Shown here piece by piece: positions 26,062 through 34,191 of a stretch of DNA of 64,000 nt. The position numbers and the translations under genes are program-made. Origin of the DNA: Paracoccaceae bacterium (GTDB taxonomy: Bacteria; Pseudomonadota; Alphaproteobacteria; Rhodobacterales; Rhodobacteraceae); assembly GCA_002709405.1 (NCBI GenBank), contig PAQV01000055.1:1-64000 (forward strand), written 5' to 3'. Each line of letters starts with the position of its first letter. Positions within the stretch are counted from its first letter, which is position 1. The notes beneath the pieces were generated by a model that ran no database searches, was not told the DNA's origin, and saw nothing but the letters and a program-made list of their open reading frames with translations.

Positions 26062-26105
26062 GCGTTTGCCGGAAGGGCGAGGCAATTGCCGTTGGCGCGG
26101 GATGC

Positions 26106-26163
26106 AGGATGGGTTGTTTCAACCCATCGTCCGGCCCAGTGATGGGTTGAAACAACCCATCCT
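26106..26163. repeat. REP-like palindrome, GTAGGATGGGT family, copy 1
   Basis: A 23-base arm beginning AGGATGGGTTGTTTCAACCC is repeated as a perfect reverse complement after 12 bases. Each arm is itself a hairpin (GATGGGTTG-TTT-CAACCCATC), so a cruciform or cloverleaf can form. It shares the GGATGGGT core with the element at 54450-54486. It lies in the gap between convergent genes. Confidence 0.8.
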
Positions 26164-26173
26164 ACGCATACCG

Positions 26174-27076
26174 TCACAGCCGGGACAGAAGCTCCATCTT
26201 CTTCTCGGCGAATTCCTCTTCGGACAGGATGCCCTTGTCCCGCAATCCGCCCAGCTTCTCCAGCTTCGCAAAGATCGCGTCGCTGTCGTCCCCCTGCCCC
26301 GCCGTCATCGGCGGCACCTGCGGCTGCATGTCCATCTGCGGCTCGGGCTGATAGGACGGCTCCGGCTGGGACTGCGGTTCGGGCTGGGACTGCGGATCCG
26401 GCTGCGGGGCCTGGCCCGCGTCCATCCCCCCGCCCATCGGCACCACCGGCAGGTCCGCCACGCGCACCAGGCCGAACTGGCTGGTGAAGGTCAGCGACTG
26501 GTCGCCCGATTGCTGCTGGCCGAAGCCGCCGATCTGGTGCTGGCCCGTATCATAAACCGTGGTCTGCCCGTTCAGCAGGATCGCCAGCCGGCAGCTATCG
26601 GGGAAACACGCATATTTCAGATCGTTCTGCGACCCGACCGAGGACGGCTGACCCAGCTCTTGCGGCCACCAGTTGCCCTGGCCCGACCCGGACACGAACA
26701 GGCTGGTCTGGCCGAACCCGCCGCCGCCCTGCATCTGCATCTGGCCGCCACCCTGGCTTTGCCCCTGGTACGAGCTCGACTGGTTCTGGTACGACGGCGG
26801 CTGGAACACCTGGCTGGCGGCCAGCGTGTTCGACAATTCCGTGCACAGGCTGTCCACCCGGGCCTTCAGCCCGTTGTTGAACATGTCGCCGATCATGACC
26901 ATGCCGCCCAGCGACCACTGGCCCATGCCGCCCAGTTCCCAATGGTTGAACTGCGCCTGGGTGCCGCCGCCCTGGCTGAGCGACACCAGAACATGGGTCA
27001 CCGCATCGGCGCTGAAACCATGGCGCGCGGCCACGTCGTTGACGATCGTTTGCCCCTCGGGCGTGAGCAGGGTCAT
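26174..27076 (-). CDS. SHOCT-domain protein with Gln/Pro-rich linkers
   Basis: 300 residues from ATG 27076, preceded by GGGAG; an earlier start is less likely. The N-terminal part (LTPEGQTIVNDVAARHGFSA) looks like a helical DNA- or lipid-associated module. A Gln/Gly-rich tract is seen at about 105-130 and a Pro-Glu-Gln repeat (PQPDPQSQPEPQSQPEP) at about 220-255. The C terminus is a SHOCT domain: IFAKLEKLGGLRDKGILSEE then EFAEKKMELL. SHOCT domains are short and occur at protein ends as oligomerisation or tethering elements. Function unknown. Confidence 0.8.
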   Translation of the reverse strand: MTLLTPEGQTIVNDVAARHGFSADAVTHVLVSLSQGGGTQAQFNHWELGGMGQWSLGGMVMIGDMFNNGLKARVDSLCTELSNTLAASQVFQPPSYQNQSSSYQGQSQGGGQMQMQGGGGFGQTSLFVSGSGQGNWWPQELGQPSSVGSQNDLKYACFPDSCRLAILLNGQTTVYDTGQHQIGGFGQQQSGDQSLTFTSQFGLVRVADLPVVPMGGGMDAGQAPQPDPQSQPEPQSQPEPSYQPEPQMDMQPQVPPMTAGQGDDSDAIFAKLEKLGGLRDKGILSEEEFAEKKMELLSRL

Positions 27077-27266
27077 CTGCGAGGTCTCCCATCCATTTGG
27101 GTTGCGTTGTCGGCACCGCACGATGGTCTGGCGATCGCGGCGGTGCCTAACATGCGGGGCTGGCGACTGATAGGGTTAATATCGCGGCGGTCCAGCCCCC
27201 CTCAACTGGCCGTGTCTGCCTGCATTTATGGTTTCTTCACGCCCGGCCCCGTGCCACACCGGCTGC

Positions 27267-28202
27267 ATGACATTGCTTCGCACGACAGATGGCACCCCCG
27301 CCGGGCGATTCGCCTTTGGCACGATGCAATTCGGCGGCACCGCCGACGCCGCCGCCAGCCGCGCCATGTTCGAGGCCTGCCGGGCGGCGGGCATCGTGCA
27401 TTTCGACACGGCCTACCTTTACACGGATGGCGCCTCGGAAACCCTGCTGGGCGCCCTTGCCGGCCCCGACCGCGACGCCCTGCTGATCGCCACCAAGGTC
27501 GGCTACGCGGGCGGCGCGTCAGCGGCGAACATGCGGGCGCAGTTCGACATCTCGCGCCAGCGGTTGGGCCTGGACATGGTCGACGCGCTCTACCTGCACC
27601 GGTTCGACCCCGACACCGATCTGCGTGAGACGATGGCCTGCTTCGCCGAGCTGAAATCCCAGGGCCTGATCCGCTATGTGGGCCTGTCGAACTTTGCCGC
27701 CTGGCAGGTCGTCAAGGCCGCCTGGATCGCGGCCGAATTCGACATGGCCATCGACCTGGTCCAGCCCATGTACAGCCTGGTCAAGCGCCAGGCCGAGGTC
27801 GAGATCCTGCCCATGTGCGCGGGCCTCGGCATCACCGCGGCCACCTATTCGCCCCTGGGCGGAGGGCTGTTGACGGGCAAGTACCTGTCGGGCGGCTCTG
27901 GCCGGCTGAGCGAGGATGCGCGCTACGCCGCCCGTTATGCCCCGGGCTGGATGGCCGAGGCCGCCGCCGGCCTGACCGCACTGGCCCGCGAGATGACCAC
28001 CCATCCCGCAACGCTCGCCGTGGCCTGGGCCGCCGCCCATCCCACCGCTCCGGTGCCGATCCTGTCGGCCCGCTCCACCGCCCAGCTGGAGCCGTCGCTG
28101 GCGGCCCTGTCGACGCCCATGCCGGCCGAACTTTACGCCCGCATCGCCGCCCTTTCCCCCGCCCCGCCCCCGGCCACCGACCGGATCGAGGAACAGACAT
28201 GA
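27267..28202 (+). CDS. Aldo/keto reductase
   Basis: 311 residues. The TIM-barrel AKR signature is present: FDTAYLYTDGASETLLG with catalytic Asp and Tyr, ATKVGYAGG with catalytic Lys, and LYLHRFDPDTD with catalytic His. IRYVGLSNFAAWQV and the C-terminal NADPH-binding segment follow. It reduces a carbonyl with NADPH; the substrate is unknown. The ATG at 27267 is the family start. It overlaps the downstream methyltransferase by four bases. Confidence 0.9.
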   Translation: MTLLRTTDGTPAGRFAFGTMQFGGTADAAASRAMFEACRAAGIVHFDTAYLYTDGASETLLGALAGPDRDALLIATKVGYAGGASAANMRAQFDISRQRLGLDMVDALYLHRFDPDTDLRETMACFAELKSQGLIRYVGLSNFAAWQVVKAAWIAAEFDMAIDLVQPMYSLVKRQAEVEILPMCAGLGITAATYSPLGGGLLTGKYLSGGSGRLSEDARYAARYAPGWMAEAAAGLTALAREMTTHPATLAVAWAAAHPTAPVPILSARSTAQLEPSLAALSTPMPAELYARIAALSPAPPPATDRIEEQT

Positions 28203-28849
28203 CGCGCAACCTGCCCCCCACCGCCAGTTTCGCCGAGGCCACGACCGGCGCCAAGCTGCATGCTCCCTCGGCCGCCCGCAACGGCGGGCCGATCGCCGAT
28301 CTGCTGACCCGCTGCGCCCCCGGGACAGGCCGCGCGCTGGAAATCGCCAGCGGCACCGGCCAGCACGTGATCCTGTTCGCCGACCGCCTGCCCGGGCTGG
28401 ACTGGCAGCCCACCGATCCCGACTCCGCGCGGCGCGCCAGCATCGATGCCCATGCCGCCGAGGCCGAGGTCCCCAACATCCGCCCTGCGCTGCACCTGGA
28501 CGCCTGCTCGCCGGGCTGGAATGACGCCCATGCCGGCCAGGATCTGATCGTGCTGTGCAACCTGCTGCACCTGGTCAGCTGGCCCGAAGCGCAGACCCTG
28601 ATCTCCGAGGCCGCCCTGGCCCTGGCCCCCGGCGGCACCCTGGTCATCTATGGCCCGTTCAAGCGCGACGGGCAGCTGACCAGCGACGGAGACCAGCGGT
28701 TCGATGCGGAACTGCGCGGGGCCGATCCCCAGATCGGCTACAAGGACGACACCCAGGTGGCCGAGGCCCTGGCCCGCGCCGGTCTGTCCCTGGCCGAAAT
28801 GGTCGACATGCCCGCCAACAACCTTGCACTGGTTGCAACCCGGACCTGA
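28199..28849 (+). CDS. DUF938 SAM-dependent methyltransferase-like protein
   Basis: 216 residues. The N-terminal SAAERNP-like block (HAPSAARNGGPI) and motif I ALEIASGTGQHVILFA identify the DUF938 family. Conserved CNLLHLVSW and GGTLVIYGPFKRDGQLTSDG follow. It is a cytosolic class-I methyltransferase fold; the substrate is unknown. The start is fixed by the ATGA overlap with the aldo/keto reductase. Confidence 0.9.
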   Translation: MTRNLPPTASFAEATTGAKLHAPSAARNGGPIADLLTRCAPGTGRALEIASGTGQHVILFADRLPGLDWQPTDPDSARRASIDAHAAEAEVPNIRPALHLDACSPGWNDAHAGQDLIVLCNLLHLVSWPEAQTLISEAALALAPGGTLVIYGPFKRDGQLTSDGDQRFDAELRGADPQIGYKDDTQVAEALARAGLSLAEMVDMPANNLALVATRT

Positions 28850-28861
28850 CATCTCGGCCGG

Positions 28862-28875
28862 CTGATCCAGATCAA
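28862..28875 (+). promoter_or_regulatory. FnrL/Crp-Fnr-type box
   Basis: CTGATCCAGATCAA differs from the palindrome TTGAT-N4-ATCAA by one base. It lies about 76 bp before the AhpD-like gene. This is the form used by FnrL/Dnr regulators in Rhodobacterales, suggesting control by oxygen or nitric oxide. A nested stem (GTTCC-gaa-GGAAC within ATGTGAT/ATCACAT) lies between the box and the start. Confidence 0.5.
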
Positions 28876-28951
28876 GGAGCCGGACCGGACCGATGTGATT
28901 TGAGACGTTCCGAAGGAACTCATCATCACATTCGCATAGGAACGGATCGCC

Positions 28952-29287
28952 ATGAGCTGGACAGAAAAACTGACGCAGACCCGCGCCGGGCTGCGCACCC
29001 TGAACGCCGCCATTCCCGACACCGCGAAGGGCTTCGGAGCCCTGTCGAAAGCCGCCAAGGATGGCGGGGCCCTGGACCTGAAGACCAAGGAATTCGTGGC
29101 CCTGGGCATCGCCATCGCCGATCGCTGCGAGCCCTGCATCACCCTGCACGTCGAAGCCCTGCGCAAGACCGGGGCCAGCCGCGAGGAATTGGCCGACGTG
29201 CTGAGCATGTGCATCCAGATGGGCGGTGGCCCGTCGATGATGTATGCGGCCAAGGCCCTGGAATGCTGGGACGAACTGGCCGGCTGA
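28952..29287 (+). CDS. AhpD-like carboxymuconolactone decarboxylase family protein
   Basis: 111 residues. The all-alpha CMD fold carries the redox motif CEPCITLH (C-x-x-C followed by His), the active site of AhpD-type alkylhydroperoxidases. ALSKAAKDGGALDLKTKEFV and GASREELADVLSMCIQMGG are standard flanks. A role in peroxide or thiol chemistry is likely; carboxymuconolactone decarboxylation is not, given the C-x-x-C. An Fnr-like box upstream suggests induction at low oxygen. Confidence 0.88.
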   Translation: MSWTEKLTQTRAGLRTLNAAIPDTAKGFGALSKAAKDGGALDLKTKEFVALGIAIADRCEPCITLHVEALRKTGASREELADVLSMCIQMGGGPSMMYAAKALECWDELAG

Positions 29288-29370
29288 CCCTGCGACACAT
29301 GGGCACGACGGAGGGCGGCTCAATTGGCGTATAACACATGCAAAACAACGCATGTAAAAGGAACAGCCAA

Positions 29371-29820
29371 ATGCGCAGCCGCCGTTCAGCCATCCTGCTT
29401 TCAATCGCCCCCCTGCTTGTCCTGCCGGCTTTGCCCGCCGTGGCGCAGAAGGCCCCGCCCGGCAGCCATTTCGTCGAGAACTGGGACCTCGATTCCGATG
29501 GCCAGGTCACGCTTGACGAAGTGACCGAACGGCGGGGCGATGTCTTTTACACCTTCGACAGCAACGAAGATGGTGTCCTGGACGCCGAGGAATACGCGAT
29601 GTTCGACGACGCCCGGGCCAATGACATGGCCGACCAGAAGGGCCACGGAGCCGGTGCGATGGTGCGCGCCGAAACGGGCATGCACCTGGACTTCAACGAC
29701 ATCGACGGCGACGGGACGGTCTCGCAACAAGAGTTCCTGACCAAGGCAACCGACTGGTTCGACATGATGGACCGGGACGGCGATGCCGTGATCACCACCA
29801 AGGATTTCGGCCGCGGCTGA
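29371..29820 (+). CDS. Exported EF-hand protein
   Basis: 149 residues from ATG 29371, preceded by AAAGGA. A Sec signal peptide ends at AVAQ. Four EF-hand-like loops are visible: DLDSDGQVTLDE, DSNEDGVLDAEE, DIDGDGTVSQQE and DRDGDAVITTKD, with Asp at the calcium-coordinating positions. It should be a periplasmic Ca2+-binding protein. An upstream 11-codon extension is possible, but it lacks a ribosome site and would interrupt the signal peptide's basic start. Confidence 0.88.
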   Translation: MRSRRSAILLSIAPLLVLPALPAVAQKAPPGSHFVENWDLDSDGQVTLDEVTERRGDVFYTFDSNEDGVLDAEEYAMFDDARANDMADQKGHGAGAMVRAETGMHLDFNDIDGDGTVSQQEFLTKATDWFDMMDRDGDAVITTKDFGRG

Positions 29821-29885
29821 CCCCAGCCGCCGTGTCTTTTGACGGCCCGGCCAACCGAGGCCTGCCGATGGCCGCGACCGTGGGC

Positions 29886-29929
29886 CGAAAAAAATCCGCC
29901 CGAAACCGATTTTTTTTCGATTTCGGGCG
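29886..29929. promoter_or_regulatory. Two mutually exclusive hairpins (terminator-like)
   Basis: Hairpin 1 pairs CGAAAAAAATC (29886-29896) with GATTTTTTTTCG (29908-29919). Hairpin 2 pairs CGCCCGAAACCGA (29897-29909) with TCGATTTCGGGCG (29917-29929, one mismatch). They share bases and cannot form together. On the minus strand, hairpin 2 is followed by a T7 tract and could terminate transcription. Confidence 0.5.
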
Positions 29930-30052
29930 TCGGAACTTCGCAGCCCGTGCGTACTACCCTTTGAATGCTGGCGCGGAACCATGTCGATCCCCAGAGCCCG
30001 CGCACATTCTACCGGCCCTCTGGTCTTCGCTCACGGATAGACCATGGCCAGG

Positions 30053-30098
30053 CGCGCTTCGGATCTACCCCCGAAGCGCGTCCTCCCCCCGGGGGGAC
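30053..30098. terminator. Possible terminator hairpins after the FAD-linked oxidase gene
   Basis: Perfect stem CGCGCTTCGG (30053-30062) with CCGAAGCGCG (30071-30080), followed by a C6/G6 hairpin near 30081-30098. It lies just beyond the stop of the minus-strand oxidase. There is no T tract, so termination is only suggested. Confidence 0.35.
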
Positions 30099-30120
30099 GC
30101 CCAGTCAAATCATGCGGCCG

Positions 30121-31524
30121 TCATGCGGGAATGATCTTGCCCGGGTTCATGATGTTGTCGGGATCCAGCGCCGTCTTGATCAGCGACATGTAGCCCAGGG
30201 CGGGCCCCAGTTCGGTCTTCAGGAAGGCCTTCTTGCCCTGCCCCACCCCGTGTTCGCCGGTGCAGGTGCCGTCCATCGAAATCGCCAGCTCGGCCAGCCA
30301 GTCGATATAGGCCTCGGCCTTTTCCAGCTGATCCGGATCGTCCCGGTCGATCAGCGGCGACATGTGGAAATTGCCATCGCCTACGTGGCCCACGACCGGG
30401 GACAGGATGCCCATCTCCTCGGCCTTGGCCGCCGCCCGTGTCACGCACTCGGCCAGCCGCGAAATCGGCACGCAGGCATCGGTGGCCACGGCCGTCGCCC
30501 CGGGTTTCAGTTGCAGCGAGGCCCAGTAGAAATCGTGGCGGGCCTTCCACAGCCGGTTGCGCTCTTCGGTGGAGGCCGTCCATTCAAAGCCCGATCCGCC
30601 GACCTCTTCGGAAATCGAGCCGAAGGCCTCGGCCTGTTCTGCCACGCCGGCCTCGGAGCCGTGGAATTCCAGCAGCAGCAAGGGTTCCTCGGGCAGGTCC
30701 AGCTTGGAATACAGGTTCACCGCGCGCACGGCCAGCGTGTCCAGCAATTCCATCCGGGCGACCGGAATGCCGTACTGGATGGTCATCATCGCCGCCTGGC
30801 AGGCCGCGTCCAGCGAGGGGAAGGAACAGCGCGCGGCCGAAATCGCCTCGGGGATGCCCTGCAGGCGCAGGGTGATTTCGGTGATCAGGCCCAGTGTGCC
30901 TTCCGAGCCGATCAGCAGGCGGGTCAGGTCATACCCGGCCGAGGTCTTCTTGGCCCGGTGCGAGGTCCGGATGATCGTGCCGTCGGCCATGACGGCTTCG
31001 ACCGAGATGACGTTGTCGCGCATGGTCCCGTAGCGCACGGCATTGGTGCCCGAGGCCCGGGTGGCGGTCATGCCGCCCAGGGTGGCATTGGCGCCGGGGT
31101 CGATGGGGAAGAACAGGCCCTGGTCGCGCAGGTGGACGTTCAGCTCTTCGCGGGTGACGCCGGGCTGGACGACCACGTCCAGGTCTTCGGGATGCACGGC
31201 CAGGATGCGGTTCATCTGGGCGAAGTCGACGCAAATCCCCCCGGCCGGCGCGTTGACGTGCCCTTCCAGAGAGGTCCCGACACCGAAGCCGATGACAGGC
31301 ACCTTATGGGTGGCGCAGATGCGCACGATCTCGGCGACTTCGTCGGTGCTTTGCGGGAAGGCCACCGCGTCGGGGGCCTGGGTTTCCAGCCATGTGGTGG
31401 TGTGGCCATGCTGTTCGCGAATGGATTGGCCCGTCTGCAGACGGTCTCCCAGAACTTGTTTCAGACTGGCAACAGCGGTCGCAATCCCCGCCTCGTTGCG
31501 CGCGAGCGGCTCGGCACGTCCCAT
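30121..31524 (-). CDS. FAD-linked oxidase, D-lactate/2-hydroxyacid dehydrogenase (GlcD/DLD type)
   Basis: 467 residues from ATG 31524. The PCMH FAD domain has VIGFGVGTSLEGHVNAPAGG and PGANATLGGMTATRASGTNA; the C-terminal cap has VVGHVGDGNFH and GEHGVGQGKK, typical of D-lactate/glycolate dehydrogenases that use a quinone or cytochrome acceptor. It oxidises a D-2-hydroxyacid to the 2-oxoacid. No glcEF partners are nearby, so a single-subunit DLD is more likely than glycolate oxidase. Confidence 0.88.
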   Translation of the reverse strand: MGRAEPLARNEAGIATAVASLKQVLGDRLQTGQSIREQHGHTTTWLETQAPDAVAFPQSTDEVAEIVRICATHKVPVIGFGVGTSLEGHVNAPAGGICVDFAQMNRILAVHPEDLDVVVQPGVTREELNVHLRDQGLFFPIDPGANATLGGMTATRASGTNAVRYGTMRDNVISVEAVMADGTIIRTSHRAKKTSAGYDLTRLLIGSEGTLGLITEITLRLQGIPEAISAARCSFPSLDAACQAAMMTIQYGIPVARMELLDTLAVRAVNLYSKLDLPEEPLLLLEFHGSEAGVAEQAEAFGSISEEVGGSGFEWTASTEERNRLWKARHDFYWASLQLKPGATAVATDACVPISRLAECVTRAAAKAEEMGILSPVVGHVGDGNFHMSPLIDRDDPDQLEKAEAYIDWLAELAISMDGTCTGEHGVGQGKKAFLKTELGPALGYMSLIKTALDPDNIMNPGKIIPA

Positions 31525-31642
31525 GAATTTTCCCCTCGGATAAGACCGCGCCACTCTGGACCGCGACGCCGCCGGGGACAAGAGCCCGCCCCCGCGTCAA
31601 ACCACGTGCCACGCCCCCGGGGACGGATCCCGCGCCGACACA

Positions 31643-31705
31643 GGAAGGCGGCAGATCGCGGTGGCGGGGTGGGTGGGCGGGAGCCACCGCGATCTGCCGC
31701 CTTCC
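31643..31705. repeat. Hairpin with G-quadruplex-type loop, copy 2
   Basis: A perfect 23-base stem (31643-31665 with 31683-31705) encloses GGGGTGGGTGGGCGGGA at 31666-31682, identical to the loop at 23907-23923, although the stems share little beyond the closing GGC/GCC. It lies between ggt and the FAD-linked oxidase. Both genes are on the minus strand, so here the G-rich strand is the template strand's partner and the mRNA carries the C-rich loop. Confidence 0.85.
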
Positions 31706-31727
31706 GGAGCCGCCCCCAAGACCCGGC

Positions 31728-33503
31728 TCAGTGACCCAGCGCAATCCCTTCCCGCCGCGGATCCGCCCCGCCCTTCAGGCCATCGCCGATCTCGATTACG
31801 TGCAGACCTGAATTCAGCCCACGCTGGTTGACCTCGAACCCCAGGGCCTCCAGCCCCGCGACCTGGGCCTCTGTTTCGACATCATATGTGCCGAACCGGT
31901 TCACCGCATGGGGCAGCGCCACCGCCTGCTGGACGTTCAGTCCCCAGTCGGCCCAGGCGATCACCGTCTTGGCCACGTAGCCGATGATCCGGCTGCCCCC
32001 CGGAGAGCCGACCGCCAGAACCGGTGCCCCGTCGCGCATCACGATCGTCGGCGCCATCGAGGACCGCGGTCGCTTGCCCGGTTCCACCCGGTTGGCGATC
32101 GGCCGGCCGTCGGAATGGGTGCGGAACGAGAAATCCGTCAACTCGTTGTTCAGAAGAAACCCGCCCACCATCAGCCGCGATCCAAAGGCGTTTTCGATCG
32201 TTGTCGTCATCGACAGGACATTGCCCTCGGCATCGACGATGGAAATATGCGAGGTCGAGGGAAACTCGATGGACCGGTCATCCGCCCAGTTCAGCGCATG
32301 ATCATACTCCGGCTCGCCCGGGGCGACAGCCTCCAGCGCCATGTCGGTGTTCAGAAGCTCTGCCCGCGCGGCCAGGTAATCGGCGGCCAGCAGCCCCTTC
32401 ACCGGGACCGGCACGTAATCGCTGTCGGCCATGTAGCGGCCCCGGTCGGCGAAGGCCAGGCGCGAGGCATCCCCGATCAAGCGCCACGCCTCGGGGTCCT
32501 CTGGACCCATCGCGCCCAGGTCGAACCCGTTCAACAGCCCCAGGATCTGCCCCACCGTCAGCGCACCCGAGGACGGCGGCCCCATGCCACAGACATCGAA
32601 GGCCCGGTACGGCTGGCACACGGCGGGCCGCTCGACCACCTGGTAGAGCGCCAAGTCGGCCTGGCTTAACACGCCCGGATTGCCCGGGGCCGTGTTCACC
32701 GTCTGCACGATCTGCCCTGCCAGCTTGCCCATGTAGAACGACCGCACCCCGTTGGCCGCAAGCAGTCGCAAGGTCAGCGCATAGGGCATGTTGGTCTGGG
32801 TCTCGCCGGCCTGGATCGGCGCACCGTCGGGCAGGAAATAGGCCGCCGTGGCGGGAAAGCGTGACAAACGCTCGGCATCTCCCGCTACCAGCTCGGCCAG
32901 ACGGGGCGAGACCTCGAACCCCTCCGTGGCCAGCCGGATCGCATCGTCGAAGAGCTGAGGCCAGGGCAGTTTGCCCCAGTACTTGTAGGCCCGTTCCATC
33001 AGCGCAGGCGTGCCCGGCGTACCCACAGACAGACCGCCGACCACGGCATCGAAGAAGCCCAGGGGTTCCCCGCCCTGATCCTGGAACAGTGTCGGCGTGG
33101 CCCGCAGCGGCGCGGTTTCGCGCCCATCCAGCGTGGTCAGCTGCTGCCGGGCGGCATCCCAGTAGACCAGGAAGGCCCCGCCCCCCAGCCCCGAAGATTG
33201 CGGCTCGACCAGGCCCAGGACGGTCTGCACGGCGATCATCGCATCCACCGCGCTGCCGCCCTGTTCAAGGATCCGCGCTCCGGCCGCCACGGCCAGCGGA
33301 TTGGCCGCGGCCACCATCCAGTCCTGCGCCTCGACCGGGCGGCCATCGGCCTTGGCCTGCAGGGCCGCGTCGATTGCCGCATGATCCGAGGTTCCTCCCA
33401 GGGCGGTCGCGGCTTCGGGCGCAACGGTATCGCTGGCCTCTTGTGCCGGAAGGGCCCCGCCCGTGGCGAGCAGCAGGGTGATGGACAGACAGATTCGGCG
33501 CAT
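31728..33503 (-). CDS. ggt: Gamma-glutamyltransferase
   Basis: 591 residues from ATG 33503, which begins a Sec signal (MRRICLSITLLLATGGALPA). It is an Ntn hydrolase precursor that self-cleaves before the nucleophilic Thr of TSHISIVDAEG near residue 413. The Arg/Asp gamma-glutamyl pocket, GSRLMVGGFLLNNELTDFSF and the C-terminal GSPGGSRIIGYV loop are present. In the periplasm it transfers or hydrolyses the gamma-glutamyl group of glutathione. A start 20 codons upstream would hide the signal peptide. Confidence 0.94.
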   Translation of the reverse strand: MRRICLSITLLLATGGALPAQEASDTVAPEAATALGGTSDHAAIDAALQAKADGRPVEAQDWMVAAANPLAVAAGARILEQGGSAVDAMIAVQTVLGLVEPQSSGLGGGAFLVYWDAARQQLTTLDGRETAPLRATPTLFQDQGGEPLGFFDAVVGGLSVGTPGTPALMERAYKYWGKLPWPQLFDDAIRLATEGFEVSPRLAELVAGDAERLSRFPATAAYFLPDGAPIQAGETQTNMPYALTLRLLAANGVRSFYMGKLAGQIVQTVNTAPGNPGVLSQADLALYQVVERPAVCQPYRAFDVCGMGPPSSGALTVGQILGLLNGFDLGAMGPEDPEAWRLIGDASRLAFADRGRYMADSDYVPVPVKGLLAADYLAARAELLNTDMALEAVAPGEPEYDHALNWADDRSIEFPSTSHISIVDAEGNVLSMTTTIENAFGSRLMVGGFLLNNELTDFSFRTHSDGRPIANRVEPGKRPRSSMAPTIVMRDGAPVLAVGSPGGSRIIGYVAKTVIAWADWGLNVQQAVALPHAVNRFGTYDVETEAQVAGLEALGFEVNQRGLNSGLHVIEIGDGLKGGADPRREGIALGH

Positions 33504-33563
33504 GGTGTTCCCCCGTGGTGTTGCGCCACAGGCTAGCGCGGCACCGCGCCGATCCAAAGCCAC

Positions 33564-34133
33564 CTATTCGCGACCGTCAAGGATCCCCCCTGCGCCAAGC
33601 GGATAAAAGGCGAGCGCCTCGTACTCGGCCCCCTCCGGCCTCAAGGTCGATGCATAAAGCCCCATCGACCGCGCCGTGACCGCTGGCAGGGATACGCTTG
33701 CATGATCGGCCAGAAATCGCGCCAGGGCCCCCGGGTCGGCCCGCGCAGTGCGCCCGAACCGGGCCAGGGTGACATGAGGGCGAAAGCGCCGGCGGTCGGG
33801 TGCCAGCCCGGCGCCCCGGGCCAGGCGCAGGACCCGTCCGTGCAGGTCCGACAGGGCCGCATTGTCCTCGACCACCGCATGAACCAGCCGGGGCGCCGAG
33901 GCCCCACCGAACAGATCAAGCCCACATACGCGGATTTCCACGGGCTCGGTCCGCAAGGCCTCTAACCCGTCATGCAGGTCCTCAAGCGCCTCTTCCCCGG
34001 CATCGCCGAGGAAGGCCAGAGTCAGATGCAGGTTCTCTGATGGCACGATCCGCCCTGTTCGCAGACGGGCCTGAAGGTCCTCGAGCGCATTCCGCAACGA
34101 TTCAGGCAGATCCACGGCCACAAATGCGCGCAT
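33564..34133 (-). CDS. thpR: RNA 2',3'-cyclic phosphodiesterase (2H family)
   Basis: 189 residues. The two catalytic H-x-T-x motifs are HLTLAFLG (about 40-47) and HVTLARFG (about 123-130). The opening RAFVAVDLPESL is typical of ThpR/LigT. It hydrolyses RNA 2',3'-cyclic phosphates to 2'-phosphates and can join tRNA halves by 2',5' ligation in vitro. It is followed by a paired-palindrome element at 34147 on its upstream side. Confidence 0.92.
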   Translation of the reverse strand: MRAFVAVDLPESLRNALEDLQARLRTGRIVPSENLHLTLAFLGDAGEEALEDLHDGLEALRTEPVEIRVCGLDLFGGASAPRLVHAVVEDNAALSDLHGRVLRLARGAGLAPDRRRFRPHVTLARFGRTARADPGALARFLADHASVSLPAVTARSMGLYASTLRPEGAEYEALAFYPLGAGGILDGRE

Positions 34134-34146
34134 CCTCTCCTCCTGT

Positions 34147-34191
34147 CCGGATTTTTACAAAAATCCGGGCCGTTTCCTTCCAAGGAAACGG
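34147..34191. repeat. Paired tandem palindromes, member 2
   Basis: First: CCGGATTTTT (34147-34156) and AAAAATCCGG (34159-34168) around AC. Second: CCGTTTCCTT (34170-34179) and AAGGAAACGG (34182-34191) around CC. The architecture matches 2703-2753 and 58306-58355, but not the sequence. It directly abuts the stop of the dehydrogenase gene encoded at 34192. Confidence 0.8.
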
